A stretch of 64,000 bases of DNA from Enterocloster clostridioformis (GCF_020297485.1 NZ_JAIWZC010000002.1:413065-477064), one strand, 5' to 3'. Positions 46,684 to 56,266 are shown, counted from the first letter of the stretch. Numbers and translations are program-made. The notes: a model not told the origin generated them from the letters alone.

Positions 46684-47154
46684 CTAGTACCTGCAGTACT
46701 CCTTACGGATACCTTCCATCTCCTCGTGGATGGCCGGAACATCCATGACCATCTCCATCATTCCCACCTGTTCCTCATAAACAGCTGGGTCTGTCTCAGC
46801 TTTCACTTCATCCTCGCAGATATGATATACACTTAGTCCCAACTGGACTCCTGCCAAAGGACCTGCATAAGTTGGATCGCCGGCCGTAACGGTTTCTGCC
46901 GCAAGGCCTGCGGCCTCTGCTTCAGCAGCTCCCAGAAGAACTACTATGTTCTCCGGGCCGTGCTCCTCACTTATGTTTAAAACCCTCTTCTGGTTTTCCA
47001 GATCCATGGCACCTGCGGACGTTCAGACAAAGCACTCTGTTGAAGAGTAGGCTATCTTTGCGCCTGCTGTCTTGGCACACTCTTCGATGGCTGGTCCGGG
47101 TACACCGTCGCGGTCACCAATGATGATAGCATACTTGTCTTTCAGTATAGCCAT
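46684..47154 (-). CDS. grdA: Glycine/sarcosine/betaine reductase component A (selenoprotein GrdA)
   Basis: 156 residues if the UGA at 47025-47023 is read as selenocysteine. The start is [20 protein letters not shown], the redox site is SSTECFV-U-TSAGAM, and the C-terminus has [20 protein letters not shown] and [16 protein letters not shown]. It carries the carboxymethyl-selenoether from component B to component C. Immediately after the UGA a short stem with an AGGT loop may be the SECIS element. AGGAGG precedes the ATG at 47154. It follows trxA in the same direction. Conventional gene calling would split it. Confidence 0.95.
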
Positions 47155-47261
47155 ACATTGCTCCTCCTTTTCTTTATCGCGCTTATATGCGCTGTTTTTA
47201 TACATCAGCCGCGTCTGCGGTTATGCATCATTTGTACCGGCCCTCCGGCCATGCCCGGGCA

Positions 47262-47579
47262 TCAGGCATATTTCTTAATCATTTCCTCGCAGCTCTCCGG
47301 GGTGGCGTCATCCTTTACCCTGGAATCAATCATTTCCCCATCCTTGTAAATAGCAATCACAGGCAGTCCCAGCACCTTCTGGGCAATGGCAAGCCGTCTG
47401 GCCTTGGTGGTGTTCAGGGAACAGAATTTTACAGTTGTTCCGTACACCTCCTCGAACTTGTGGATATGCGGCATCAGAGCCGCACAGGGAACACAGCCGT
47501 CCCCGTAGAAGTCCACCAGCACATAGCCCCGGGCCTTTAAAACCTCTTCCTCGAAATTTTCCTTGGTCAAATCAATCAT
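47262..47579 (-). CDS. trxA: Thioredoxin of the glycine reductase system
   Basis: 105 residues. The thioredoxin fold opens MIDLTKENFEEEVLKARGYV, with active site DFYGDGCVPCAAL and the cis-proline region VLGLPVIAIYKDGEM. The CVPC motif differs from the usual CGPC and is typical of thioredoxins linked to amino-acid reductases. It would re-reduce GrdA. No thioredoxin reductase gene is adjacent. A half-palindrome like the grd operator lies just upstream. Confidence 0.92.
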   Translation of the reverse strand: MIDLTKENFEEEVLKARGYVLVDFYGDGCVPCAALMPHIHKFEEVYGTTVKFCSLNTTKARRLAIAQKVLGLPVIAIYKDGEMIDSRVKDDATPESCEEMIKKYA

Positions 47580-47598
47580 TTTTTACCTCCTAAATGTA

Positions 47599-47644
47599 AT
47601 CGTGATAACTTATGGTTAAATAGTTTCTTTTTATCCATTTCCAA
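47599..47644 (-). promoter_or_regulatory. trxA-grdA promoter with operator half-site
   Basis: Minus-strand TTGGAA (47644-47639) and TATTTA (47622-47617) are 16 bases apart. Directly downstream (47615-47599) is CATAAGTTATCACGAT, which matches one arm of the palindrome at 53776-53819 at all but one position. A bound regulator there would block initiation. Confidence 0.55.
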
Positions 47645-47672
47645 AAAGCCGGGCTTTTACCTGCGTTTGTCC

Positions 47673-47700
47673 TTGACAAAACATGGAAAACAGATAATAT
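47673..47700 (+). promoter_or_regulatory. selD promoter
   Basis: TTGACA (47673-47678) and TAATAT (47695-47700) are 16 bases apart, 50 bases before the selD ATG. It is divergent from the trxA promoter. Confidence 0.7.
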
Positions 47701-47750
47701 ATTAAGTTAGTAGCTAAAAAACTTTCATCCAATGATAAGGAGTATCACCG

Positions 47751-48791
47751 ATGAGCGATATAAAACTGACTGAACTGACAGGTTCCTGCGGCGGCTGAGC
47801 GTCCAAGATAGGGCCTGATACCCTCGCGCAGGTTCTGCGCGGTTTACCAACCTTTCACGACGACCGGCTTCTGGTTGGATATGACACCTCCGACGATGCG
47901 GCCGTCTATCAGCTTACCCCTGAACTTGCCCTGATACAGACCGTGGATATCTTCCCCCCAGCCGTGGACGATGCCTATGAGTACGGTCAGATTGCTGCCG
48001 CCAACTCCCTGTCCGACGTATGGGCCATGGGCGGGGAAGCCAGACTGTGCATGAACATCCTCATGTTCCCGGAGCACCTTCCCTTTGATACGGTACAGGC
48101 CATCCTCCGGGGCGGCTATGACAAAGCAGCTGAGGCCGAAGCCATAGTAGTGGGAGGCCATACCATCAAGGACGACATTCCCAAATACGGCCTGTGCGTT
48201 TCCGGCGTGGTCCATCCGGACCGTATCCTGCGCAATAACTCCATCCAAAAGGGCGATGTTCTGATTCTCACCAAACCCCTGGGCACCGGCGTTCTGACCA
48301 ACGCGGACAGAGGCGGTCTTTTATCTGACGCAGAGCATAAAGCCATGGTTGACTGTATGGCTGCGCTGAATAAATATGCAGCCGATGCGGTACGCAGCCT
48401 GGACGGGGTCCATGCCTGCACCGATGTGACCGGCTTCTCACTGCTGGGCCACAGCTACGAGATGTGCGGGGAATCCGGACTTACCGTAATCATAGACAGC
48501 AGCCGAGTCCCACTGCTCCCGGGCGCGGACAACTACGCGTCCATGGGTCTTGTGCCCGCGGTGGCTTACCAGAATATGAAGCACCTGAAGGACAAGGTGG
48601 CTCTGCCAAAGGACCTTCCGTCCCATGTACACGACCTTCTCTTCGACCCCCAGACTTCCGGCGGCCTCCTGTACAGTGTGGCATCCCAGGAAGCGGGACG
48701 TATCATGGAAGCGCTTCAGAAAGCATGCCAGACCCCGGCTGTCATAGGCCATGTGGAAGGCCCGTCTTCCCATCCGGTCATGGTGATTTGA
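47751..48791 (+). CDS. selD: Selenide, water dikinase, itself a selenoprotein
   Basis: 346 residues with an in-frame UGA (47796-47798) at the active-site position: MSDIKLTELTGSCGG-U-ASKIG. Further motifs: VGYDTSDDAAVYQLTPELAL, SLSDVWAMGGEARLCMNILM, VVGGHTIKDDIPKYGLCVSG, and LLFDPQTSGGLLYSV. It makes selenophosphate from selenide and ATP for selenocysteine synthesis. A perfect CGCGCAG-GTT-CTGCGCG hairpin 26 bases after the UGA is SECIS-like. AAGGAG precedes the ATG. It is divergent from trxA-grdA. Confidence 0.96.
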
Positions 48792-48898
48792 CAAAAACTT
48801 CACAAGAAGGAGGCAGACCTCTCATCCCAGCTTTACAAACCGGGAGCGGACAGCCTGCCCCCTTCCACTCTGCTATACTTGCCACATCTGATACATTT

Positions 48899-49774
48899 TT
48901 AAATATCCTTACAGCAGACCAGAAGGCCGCTGAGGAATTTTCTGACCCTCACGTTGCCGTGTCCGTCGCTCTTCCCTCTGATATAGCTCATTTCCCTTTT
49001 GATCTGTTCCAGACTGTAAAGCCTGGCTCCATATTCATTAAACACGGGATCTGCATAATCATCCATTCCTCTGTATGCCAGATTCGCCATACCCACAGAG
49101 GCCGCGCGCCGTATGCGCTGTTCCACGCTCTTGGAATTCTGTCCCATCCTGCTGCACAGCTCACGTACCGTAATGTCTCTTATGTCCAGGTCCTCTTCAA
49201 TCAGATAGCGGACAATTCGTATGATGTCCTTGCTTCCCGCCTCACTGAGTATTCCGATTTCCTGTAAGATGCCTTTTAAACGCCGTATGGACTGGTTATA
49301 ATCCGTTTCCTGTTCCTCAGGCCGCATCTTTCGTCCCTGCACATTTGCTTCCCAGGAAAATGCTCCCGCGGAAAAATCGTTCCTGGCCTTGCCAATCAGC
49401 CACTGCATGGCCCTGGCCATCTCCATATTGTGCAGTACGTTTCTCACTTCTATCTCATTGTACGGTTTATGTATCAAAAGCTCTGCGCCTTTTTCATAAG
49501 CCATCCTGATAATATCCATATCATTGAAATGCGAAAGGATAACAACCGATGTCTGGGGCAGTATCTCCCTGATTTTCTGTATGTATGCAATGGTTTTGGA
49601 TGCGGAAAGGGTAAGGTCTGCCAGAATCATATCCGGGCACATCTCCTGGAGCTCCAGATAGGCTTCCTCCCACCTGGACGCAATGCCGGCAACAGTTCCC
49701 ATACCGCCGTCCTCAATCATTGTTTTCAGTTCTGTCCGCGAATTCCTGTCGCAGTCCACAATATAGATTCTCAT
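48899..49774 (-). CDS. Response regulator with YcbB-type DNA-binding domain
   Basis: 291 residues. Receiver domain: MRIYIVDCDRNSRTELKTMI, phospho-acceptor aspartate in PDMILADLTLS, SVVILSHFND, and the conserved lysine in AELLIHKPYNE. The C-terminal region (IIRIVRYLIEEDLDIRDITV, then SKSVEQRIRRAASVGMANLA) resembles the helical DNA-binding domain of GlnL/YcbB regulators of amino-acid transport. It starts one base after the transporter stop, so it is the last gene of the reductase operon. No histidine kinase gene is adjacent, an orphan arrangement. Confidence 0.8.
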   Translation of the reverse strand: MRIYIVDCDRNSRTELKTMIEDGGMGTVAGIASRWEEAYLELQEMCPDMILADLTLSASKTIAYIQKIREILPQTSVVILSHFNDMDIIRMAYEKGAELLIHKPYNEIEVRNVLHNMEMARAMQWLIGKARNDFSAGAFSWEANVQGRKMRPEEQETDYNQSIRRLKGILQEIGILSEAGSKDIIRIVRYLIEEDLDIRDITVRELCSRMGQNSKSVEQRIRRAASVGMANLAYRGMDDYADPVFNEYGARLYSLEQIKREMSYIRGKSDGHGNVRVRKFLSGLLVCCKDI

Positions 49775-49775
49775 C

Positions 49776-50912
49776 CTATTTCTTCTTTAAAAATACATCC
49801 TTAATATTTTTCCACAACATGAACAGTATCAGTACTGCGCCCACATATCCGTTGAGCACGTAGATGATGTTGACCAGGACCCTGAAAGGAAGGAAGAGTC
49901 CTACAATCAGTCCAACCACTCCAAGAGCAACTGTCAGCATCTTAAACTGGCCGGTTCCCTCTTTTGCGAACCTGGCGCATGGGTTATACAATAAAGGCAC
50001 CGCTGTTGTATAAATACCGGCAAACACCACTACCGCAAAGAAGGATGCAAATGGTTTCCAGATGCGCTCTGCCAAAATCAGGTTGGGGATATCAGCATTC
50101 CATACAAAGATGCCGGAATTGCTTAATCCTGCTGTATTGATATTGGCAACCTGTGCCAGCATGATAAGGATGATGGCAACACATACGGCAATAGTGCCTC
50201 CATAAATGCCGTATTCCACGTCTTTCTTTTTATTATTAGCTCCCAATGCCGCTGTAAAGCTGGCGAACCACAGAAGTACGAATCCCGCATAAGACAGGGC
50301 TGATATCACCCAGTTAGGTCCCGCGTTCTTGATGGTTTCTCCGCCTGCCTCGGCAAAGGCACCTGTACGGATGATTTCCAGTCCGGCGCCCACATTCCCC
50401 GCATCCCTGAACAGGGTTACCACGCCGATACCGATACAGAGTACAACGATAGCCGGGCCAACCACACCGATCTTGTCAACCAGTGAGTTAAGTCCCCCTA
50501 CCACGGTAAAGATTGCCAGTGCTGTCAGAAGCACGCCGCCTGCCCAGGAAGGAAGACCGTACTGCTGGTTCAGTGTAGAGGCAGCACCTCCAACCATAAC
50601 GAAAAATGACATGTAACAGAATACAGTAGAATAATAATCCATGAAGGTCCCGACGTATTTACCGCAGTAAAACTTGTATACGTCATTTCCTTTTTCAAAG
50701 TGCTCTTCCGCTCCGGCCTTGGCAAAATTGTAATTGTAGTAGATGAAGCAGACCGCAAACAGTAATACCGTAAAAATTCCCTGCACGCCATATGCAGTGT
50801 AGTACTGGACAATCTCCTGCCCTGTTGCAAACCCGGAACCAATGGTAAACGCGATGATTGCTCCGGCAAGTATAACTACCCGTCCCCAGTTAACTTTCTT
50901 ATCACTATCCAT
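49776..50912 (-). CDS. YkvI-like amino-acid/osmolyte transporter
   Basis: About 378 residues with 10-11 membrane segments. It begins MDSDKKVNWGRVVILAGAII, with AFTIGSGFATGQEIVQYYTA, a Gly-rich first-helix break typical of LeuT-fold (APC-type) transporters. It ends in a lysine tail, LKKK. It lies between the component B genes and the response regulator, so it may import the reductase substrate (glycine, sarcosine, betaine or similar). The start at 50912 has AGGAG at 7 bases; the ATG at 50930 does not. Confidence 0.78.
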   Translation of the reverse strand: MDSDKKVNWGRVVILAGAIIAFTIGSGFATGQEIVQYYTAYGVQGIFTVLLFAVCFIYYNYNFAKAGAEEHFEKGNDVYKFYCGKYVGTFMDYYSTVFCYMSFFVMVGGAASTLNQQYGLPSWAGGVLLTALAIFTVVGGLNSLVDKIGVVGPAIVVLCIGIGVVTLFRDAGNVGAGLEIIRTGAFAEAGGETIKNAGPNWVISALSYAGFVLLWFASFTAALGANNKKKDVEYGIYGGTIAVCVAIILIMLAQVANINTAGLSNSGIFVWNADIPNLILAERIWKPFASFFAVVVFAGIYTTAVPLLYNPCARFAKEGTGQFKMLTVALGVVGLIVGLFLPFRVLVNIIYVLNGYVGAVLILFMLWKNIKDVFLKKK

Positions 50913-51017
50913 ACGCCTTCTCCTATCCATGGTCTGATACAGCGCCGCAACGCTGTCCTGATTTATGCCGGCGCAGCGGGCAGGCTGCCTGCTGCGCCGG
51001 ATTTGTCATTTCTGTGA

Positions 51018-52328
51018 TTATTTCTCAAACACAGTCTGGCCATCAACTGGTGTCTGAAGTGCTTTGAGAGCTCTTCTGACCATGGATAAGCGTAGCTTAT
51101 AGCTGTCCTTCTCGCCCTGTGGCGGATCGCCCAGAGGATAAGGAATGCCTATACCGGGAATAATACGGTTAGCGCCTATTGTCAGTGAAATCGGAACTAC
51201 AGTAGCCATGTGAACTACCGGAATGCCGTACTTCTCGATACCCTTAACCATCGTTGCACCGCAACGAGTACAGGTACCTCATGTAGAGACGAGGATAACA
51301 GCATCCACATGCTCATCAATAAACATCTGTCCAATCTCGCTGCCGAACTTGGCTGCAGAAGCAGTCGCTGTTCCGGTACCGGTAGTAGTGCAGAAGTAGT
51401 TCACAAGCTCGCCGAACTCGCCTGCTTTTTCCAGTTCTCTTAATGCGTCCAACGGAACTACCACGTTGGGGTTGGCCATGGCAAACTGACGGTCATATCC
51501 GCCGTGGATGGTGGTAAACTCATCCGGCGACAGACGGTCCATGCCGGTGATGTCGTATTTGCCCCACTTGGTGGCGTTGGAGGACTCGATATGGTCAGGG
51601 TTGCCGGTTGGCACGATACCGCCGGAGGTAACCACTGCAATTTTTGCGTGCTTAATATCCTTAACAGGCTCAGCGGGCGCAACTCTGTCAAACTTAGGCA
51701 TAGGAAGGTCTGTGCCGTATTCCTCGCCCTTTAACTTCTTAACCAGCATCTCAAGGGCACGCTCAGAACCTCTCTTCTCAGCGAAGTAGTTCACGCGGAT
51801 TCCTCTCTCGATGTATCCTTCTTCCTTCGGTCCAAGGATTTTAGCGCCTGCCGCCATCTTCTTAATGAGGGCTGACATAACAGGAAGTACCTTTGGCATA
51901 CCTGCTGCGGAGTTAGGTGTTTCCACAATGATAAGGTCCTTGCGGAACATATCCACGCCTGGATTCTCGATATACATACCGGTGATAACCGGGATGCCCA
52001 GACGCTCTTCCACTGCCTTACAGATGGTACCGCAGGCAACGCCGTAACGTCCAGCATTGAATGCGGGGCCTGCCACGAATACATCAGGCTCACATTTCTT
52101 TACCATCTCAATGATGGTATCGGTTGCAGCGTCCAGATTCTCTCCGAAATAGTTGTCACCGCAGATAACGGTTGATACGATTTCATAATCCTCTCCCAGT
52201 GCAGCCTTAAGTCCCTTACCTGGTCCTACGACCCCTTCCCGAAGCTCAGGGGTATAATCGGCTTTTTCTTCACCGCCGATTCCGGCAAAGAACTGGTTAA
52301 TATAATGTACTATTTTATATTTAGCCAT
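51018..52328 (-). CDS. Component B selenoprotein subunit of glycine/sarcosine/betaine reductase
   Basis: 436 residues with selenocysteine at the UGA 51281-51279 in DAVILVST-U-GTCTRCGATM. Other conserved parts: KIVHYINQFFAGIGGEEKAD, AGPAFNAGRYGVACGTICKA, VVTSGGIVPTGNPDHIESS. It belongs to the GrdB/GrdF/GrdH group; the sequence does not decide between glycine, sarcosine and betaine. A perfect CGTTGC-GGT-GCAACG hairpin 13 bases after the UGA is a good SECIS candidate. It directly follows the proprotein gene. Confidence 0.93.
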
Positions 52329-52351
52329 CTTTCCATCTCCTTTATTTTCGA

Positions 52352-53638
52352 TTAATAGCCTCTAGCTGCCAGCTTGTTGAAACCATTGGCAATGGTGGAG
52401 GCGATGATAATCTGAAGCTCTGCCTCAAAGCTGCCGTCCGGGTTCTTACAGCCGTCCCAGCCGCCAATCTGCATCTCGATGAAGTCCTGTGTTCCGATGA
52501 CCTTATCCATGGCCGGGAACTGGAGTGTGGCATTACCCTGTCCACAGGATGCCAGTGCGTCGGCTTCCTCGCAAACGTCTGCCAGGGACTGGGACTTTCC
52601 GTCCTTGCCCGGGAACTCGTCGGTTATCAGAACCACCTTGGTTCCTGCGCGCTCTACCTTGCGGCAGTTCATCATCAGGTCGGTATCAGGATTGCCGTAT
52701 CCCTCCTCGGTAATCAGCACACCGTCTAATCCCATCCAGTTGCACAGCTTGGCAACCATGTCGGAATGACGCTCTTTGTCTGCCAGGAATACGTTCTCAT
52801 TGGTCAGGATAACACCCATGAAGTTGATATCCTTGCCATGGTGCTTATAGCAGTCCTCAATAACCGGATTGTGGAAATGATGGTAAGTGGTAACCTTGTC
52901 ACACGGGGCAACACAGTTACCGGAAACAATAGCGCCGTCCATGATTTCCGTTGGATACATAAAGGTGGGGATGAACTGCTTTGCATCCACGCCGTAATAA
53001 TATGTATCATGCAGAAGGCCCTGTGACTGCAGCATGTGAATGTAGCCTACCTTTGGAAGGTCCGGATACATGGCAGCCTGCTCGAAAATGGGCTTTGTCT
53101 CATAAGTAATGATTTCATCAGGCTCCAGCTCTCTTGCTGCCTCGCCTACATAAGCAGCTACTTTTAAGCCTGCCATACGGGCAGCCTTCTCATATACATG
53201 AGTCTCCAGGCCGTCGGCCGGCTCCACTACAACGCAGAGGTTATAGGTCTGTGAGAATGGGCAGTAATCCGCAGCAGGGCCGCTCATGTCGATAACGCCC
53301 TCCTGGAATCCTACGATTTTACCAACAGTCACCACACAGCAGCCTTCCAGTGCGTGTGTTCTTCCGGTTCCCACCTGCGGGCTTACCTTTCCGATCACGC
53401 CTGGGAAAATCTCTCCGCCGCTGACCTTAACCCTTGGCTCAATCACGTCCTTAACCGGTGTAATCCTAACGGACTCACCTGGCTTTGCAATGTCAACGTG
53501 GCAGCCGGTCAGCTTATCGTCTTCCAGCACAAGCTTTTCAACTTCCTCTTTGTTGACATAGAGCACTCCGTCTTTCACGTGAGTCTTGTCATCGAATCGG
53601 ATATCTTTGATAAAGATTTTTCCCAATTCAAGCTTCAT
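52352..53638 (-). CDS. Component B pyruvoyl proprotein (GrdE/GrdG/GrdI type)
   Basis: 428 residues from MKLELGKIFIKDIRFDDKTH. The proprotein is cleaved before the cysteine in GAIVSGNCVAPCDKVTTYHH to give two subunits, with a pyruvoyl group that binds the substrate amine. Other conserved parts: VIEPRVKVSGGEIFPGVIGK, IVGFQEGVIDMSGPAADYCP, ASCGQGNATLQFPAMDKVIG. With the selenoprotein downstream it forms component B. The start at 53638 has GGAGGT; the frame from 53683 is less likely. Transcription should come from the palindromic promoter at 53797-53825. Confidence 0.92.
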   Translation of the reverse strand: MKLELGKIFIKDIRFDDKTHVKDGVLYVNKEEVEKLVLEDDKLTGCHVDIAKPGESVRITPVKDVIEPRVKVSGGEIFPGVIGKVSPQVGTGRTHALEGCCVVTVGKIVGFQEGVIDMSGPAADYCPFSQTYNLCVVVEPADGLETHVYEKAARMAGLKVAAYVGEAARELEPDEIITYETKPIFEQAAMYPDLPKVGYIHMLQSQGLLHDTYYYGVDAKQFIPTFMYPTEIMDGAIVSGNCVAPCDKVTTYHHFHNPVIEDCYKHHGKDINFMGVILTNENVFLADKERHSDMVAKLCNWMGLDGVLITEEGYGNPDTDLMMNCRKVERAGTKVVLITDEFPGKDGKSQSLADVCEEADALASCGQGNATLQFPAMDKVIGTQDFIEMQIGGWDGCKNPDGSFEAELQIIIASTIANGFNKLAARGY

Positions 53639-53775
53639 ATGAAATACCTCCACTTCTTTATATTTTACTGCCTGATTGTCCATGATATTTCCATATATCT
53701 AACCTGGCAGCCACAGCAGTACTCTTTCGGTTACAAAATTTGGGGATTGTGCAAAAATGATATTTAAAAATAGTA

Positions 53776-53825
53776 ATCGCGATAACTTATGTCTATAATA
53801 TAACATAAGTTATCGCGATAATCAA
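53776..53825 (-). promoter_or_regulatory. Operator palindrome covering the reductase operon promoter
   Basis: Two perfect 17-base arms, ATCGCGATAACTTATGT (53776-53792) and its complement (53803-53819), flank a 10-base centre. On the minus strand TTGATT (53825-53820) and TATATT (53802-53797) are 17 bases apart, and one arm exactly fills the spacer. A dimeric regulator, possibly the TetR protein encoded just upstream, would occlude this promoter. A variant half-site occurs upstream of trxA. Confidence 0.72.
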
Positions 53826-53915
53826 TGGAACTCTTGACGCCTATTGTTATTTTCTGTAGGAATAGTTTTTTTCGTCAATTTGTTATAAATTTGTCATGTT
53901 TTTTGTGTATATTCA

Positions 53916-54596
53916 CTACTTGGGTGTGAAATCATAGGCATAGCACTGTGTGATTTCCTTGCTCTCCTGAATGAACTGGTTTACCAGCTCCGGAATCTCT
54001 TCCTGACTGACGCCGTGCTCCTGGACAAACTTAAAATATCCCAGAAACAGGGTGCATATGATATGATTCAGCTTTTTTGCATTTTCCTCTGAAATTTTGC
54101 CCTCAGCCACCAGAAGCCTGCATATATAATAATCCCTCTGGTAATAGCTGGGTATCTCAAGCATCTCCTTGATGAAGGGGCTAACCTGTATGATGGCATC
54201 CGGAAACATCTCATAGTATTCCTTAAGGGCCTCTCCCAGGTCCCGGTTGATGTTCCGGTAGAATACAGCCTCAAAAGCCTGGGGCTTTTTAAATGCTTCC
54301 TTTGCATAGGAACGCCATATGCCGAAATGCACGTCCCAGATATCATTCCAATCCTTCTCACATTTTGACAAATCCAGGATATACTCGTTGAGCGCATCCA
54401 GCTGGGCATAAAACAAAAGCTCATCCAGGTTCTGAAAATACCGGTACATACTGGCGGATGAACATCCCAGCTCTGCCGCAATACGCCGGATGCTGATGGC
54501 CTCCACTCCCTCCTTCTTTATAATTCTGCTGGCCTGAACCACATAATCCTTCCTGCTCAAATCTTTAAAGTAGGATGTTCCCACATTCTTTTTCAT
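53916..54596 (-). CDS. TetR family transcriptional regulator
   Basis: 226 residues. N-terminal HTH: DYVVQASRIIKKEGVEAISI, RRIAAELGCSSASMYRYFQN, then LDELLFYAQLDALNEYI. The C-terminal ligand domain is all-helical and unassigned. It lies between grdX and the component B genes, directly before the large palindrome, so it probably controls the reductase operon. The ligand is unknown; a substrate of the reductase is plausible. Confidence 0.9.
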   Translation of the reverse strand: MKKNVGTSYFKDLSRKDYVVQASRIIKKEGVEAISIRRIAAELGCSSASMYRYFQNLDELLFYAQLDALNEYILDLSKCEKDWNDIWDVHFGIWRSYAKEAFKKPQAFEAVFYRNINRDLGEALKEYYEMFPDAIIQVSPFIKEMLEIPSYYQRDYYICRLLVAEGKISEENAKKLNHIICTLFLGYFKFVQEHGVSQEEIPELVNQFIQESKEITQCYAYDFTPK

Positions 54597-54626
54597 GACT
54601 TCCTCACATTCGGTTCCTTATTATCC

Positions 54627-55013
54627 CTATAATTTAGGGATTACATTCTCTATCATTGACAAATCAATGGTCTTGTAATCGTAGGCAATCTTCTCATCAT
54701 ACTTAGGCACCTTCTTAATGGCGGTCCACTTATTGAACGCCTCTATGGCTTCCTCAATCAGACGGATATCCCCCGCGTCACTCTTTCCGGTTTCACTGTA
54801 TAAAAGGATGGTCCTGTAGGGCGTCTGATTGGGCTTTAAACTGGAGGCCTGGGGGTGGGTCAGAAGCTTGTGGTTTGTATGAATCAAATCCCTGGTCTTT
54901 AACAGTACCTCCTCGTAGGTCTCCACCGGAACAACCTGGTCTACCTTGTCTCCCCATTTTTCTGCTGCCCGGTCATTATTGGTGACCAGAATACATTTAC
55001 CTAAATCAAACAT
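54627..55013 (-). CDS. grdX: GrdX family protein
   Basis: 128 residues, MFDLGKCILVTNNDRAAEKW, with TRDLIHTNHKLLTHPQASSL and SGDIRLIEEAIEAFNKW-like segments. This family accompanies glycine/sarcosine/betaine reductase operons; function unknown. It starts the minus-strand series grdX, tetR, component B genes. GGAGGGG precedes the ATG. Confidence 0.85.
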   Translation of the reverse strand: MFDLGKCILVTNNDRAAEKWGDKVDQVVPVETYEEVLLKTRDLIHTNHKLLTHPQASSLKPNQTPYRTILLYSETGKSDAGDIRLIEEAIEAFNKWTAIKKVPKYDEKIAYDYKTIDLSMIENVIPKL

Positions 55014-55158
55014 TGTATCCCCTCCTGGTTATTATTATTTGCTGTCTTCCTTAACATCTCTTTAATATATTACATCAAATTACATATTCCGTCAATTTAT
55101 CCCGTACACCATAAACCCATGCTTTCCTAAATTATATCTGTAAAAATGCAAATCCCGT

Positions 55159-55206
55159 AAAAAGTGCTGCAAAGCCATCGAAATCCTTCAATTGCTGTTG
55201 CAGCAC
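55159..55206 (-). terminator. Terminator of the PrsA-like gene
   Basis: GTGCTGCAA (minus strand 55206-55198) pairs with TTGCAGCAC (55172-55164), followed by five T residues. Confidence 0.75.
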
Positions 55207-55248
55207 CCTGAGTCAAAAGAAATATTCATATGGGTAGTTCCGTGAACA

Positions 55249-56253
55249 CTATTTGCTGAAATATCCGTGATACAGCTGGAAAAAGTTGTCCGCCGTGCAG
55301 CCCTCACCGCCGGAGAACTCCACCACGTCACCGGGCAGCTTCTTAAGCTTCACCGTGTGTTCCTTTACGTAGGGCTCATAGATTCCCAGGAACGCCTTTG
55401 TCTTCTTCTCCTGGGCCAGCCTGCTCTTTCTGGCAGCCGTGGCCTCCTGGTCATAGGCATTGACACACTTCTGGATATAATATCTTCCGCCCTGCTCCAG
55501 TATCCCGCTGACCTGGTCCTGCTCCAGCTCAAATGCAGCACTGTCAAGGCCATCCATGTCCTTCTGCCATTCCAGTGTCCTGTCTGTCCGGCTGTTCTTT
55601 GAATATTTTGCGGCAATGGCTCCAAAATCCGCTTTTTCTGCCTGGGTAAGGGCCAGCACGTTCTCTGCTTCCTCCCTGGAATCCAGTTCAATCTGCTGGA
55701 TGCCTATTACCTTTGCCTCCGCGTCACTGACCTCCAGGTTCTCGTTTTTTGTCAGCTCCGCCACCAGCTTATCCGCGCGGTAGTATTCGCAGTACAGGTC
55801 ATACACCTCGTCCTGGGATACATCCATAAACCTGCGATCCTGCTCCGATAAATTTCTGTAATATTCCTGGGCAAGGGACTTAAGGGCATCCCTTTCCTGG
55901 CTTGTAAGTTCAATTCCCTGTTCATCCGCCATCAGATTGGTGGTTGCCAGCTCAATCAGGAACTGCTCCACCTGGCCCATCAGCTTATCCTCAAATGTAT
56001 TGCCGCTCTCGTCCGCCTTCACAGACCACAGTTCGCTGGTATATATGTTCTGGTACCGGTTGCGCTCTGTGATGGCAATAACCATCATCTGCCCCCTGGT
56101 GTACTCCTTATCCACGGTTCTGGAGCCGGTTGCTGCAGCTGTCTTCCTGGAACACCCGGTAAAAACAGTCAGTGCCAGGACCGCTGCCAGGCACAGTGTC
56201 AAGGTCCTTTTCCATCTCTTCCCCCGTCCCTTGTATATCCTGCTTCTGTCCAC
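55249..56253 (-). CDS. PrsA-like peptidyl-prolyl isomerase/foldase lipoprotein
   Basis: About 334 residues. Signal sequence RTLTLCLAAVLALTVFTGC ends in a lipobox cysteine. A SurA/PrsA-like helical N-domain follows, then a parvulin-like core (IQQIELDSREEAENVLALTQ, KADFGAIAAKYSKNSRTDRT, FELEQDQVSGILEQGGRYYI). It should assist folding of exported proteins outside the membrane. A GTG start at 56253 sits well behind AGGAG; GTG 56259 is the alternative. Confidence 0.82.
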   Translation of the reverse strand: MDRSRIYKGRGKRWKRTLTLCLAAVLALTVFTGCSRKTAAATGSRTVDKEYTRGQMMVIAITERNRYQNIYTSELWSVKADESGNTFEDKLMGQVEQFLIELATTNLMADEQGIELTSQERDALKSLAQEYYRNLSEQDRRFMDVSQDEVYDLYCEYYRADKLVAELTKNENLEVSDAEAKVIGIQQIELDSREEAENVLALTQAEKADFGAIAAKYSKNSRTDRTLEWQKDMDGLDSAAFELEQDQVSGILEQGGRYYIQKCVNAYDQEATAARKSRLAQEKKTKAFLGIYEPYVKEHTVKLKKLPGDVVEFSGGEGCTADNFFQLYHGYFSK

Positions 56254-56266
56254 TGTCACGCTCCTC

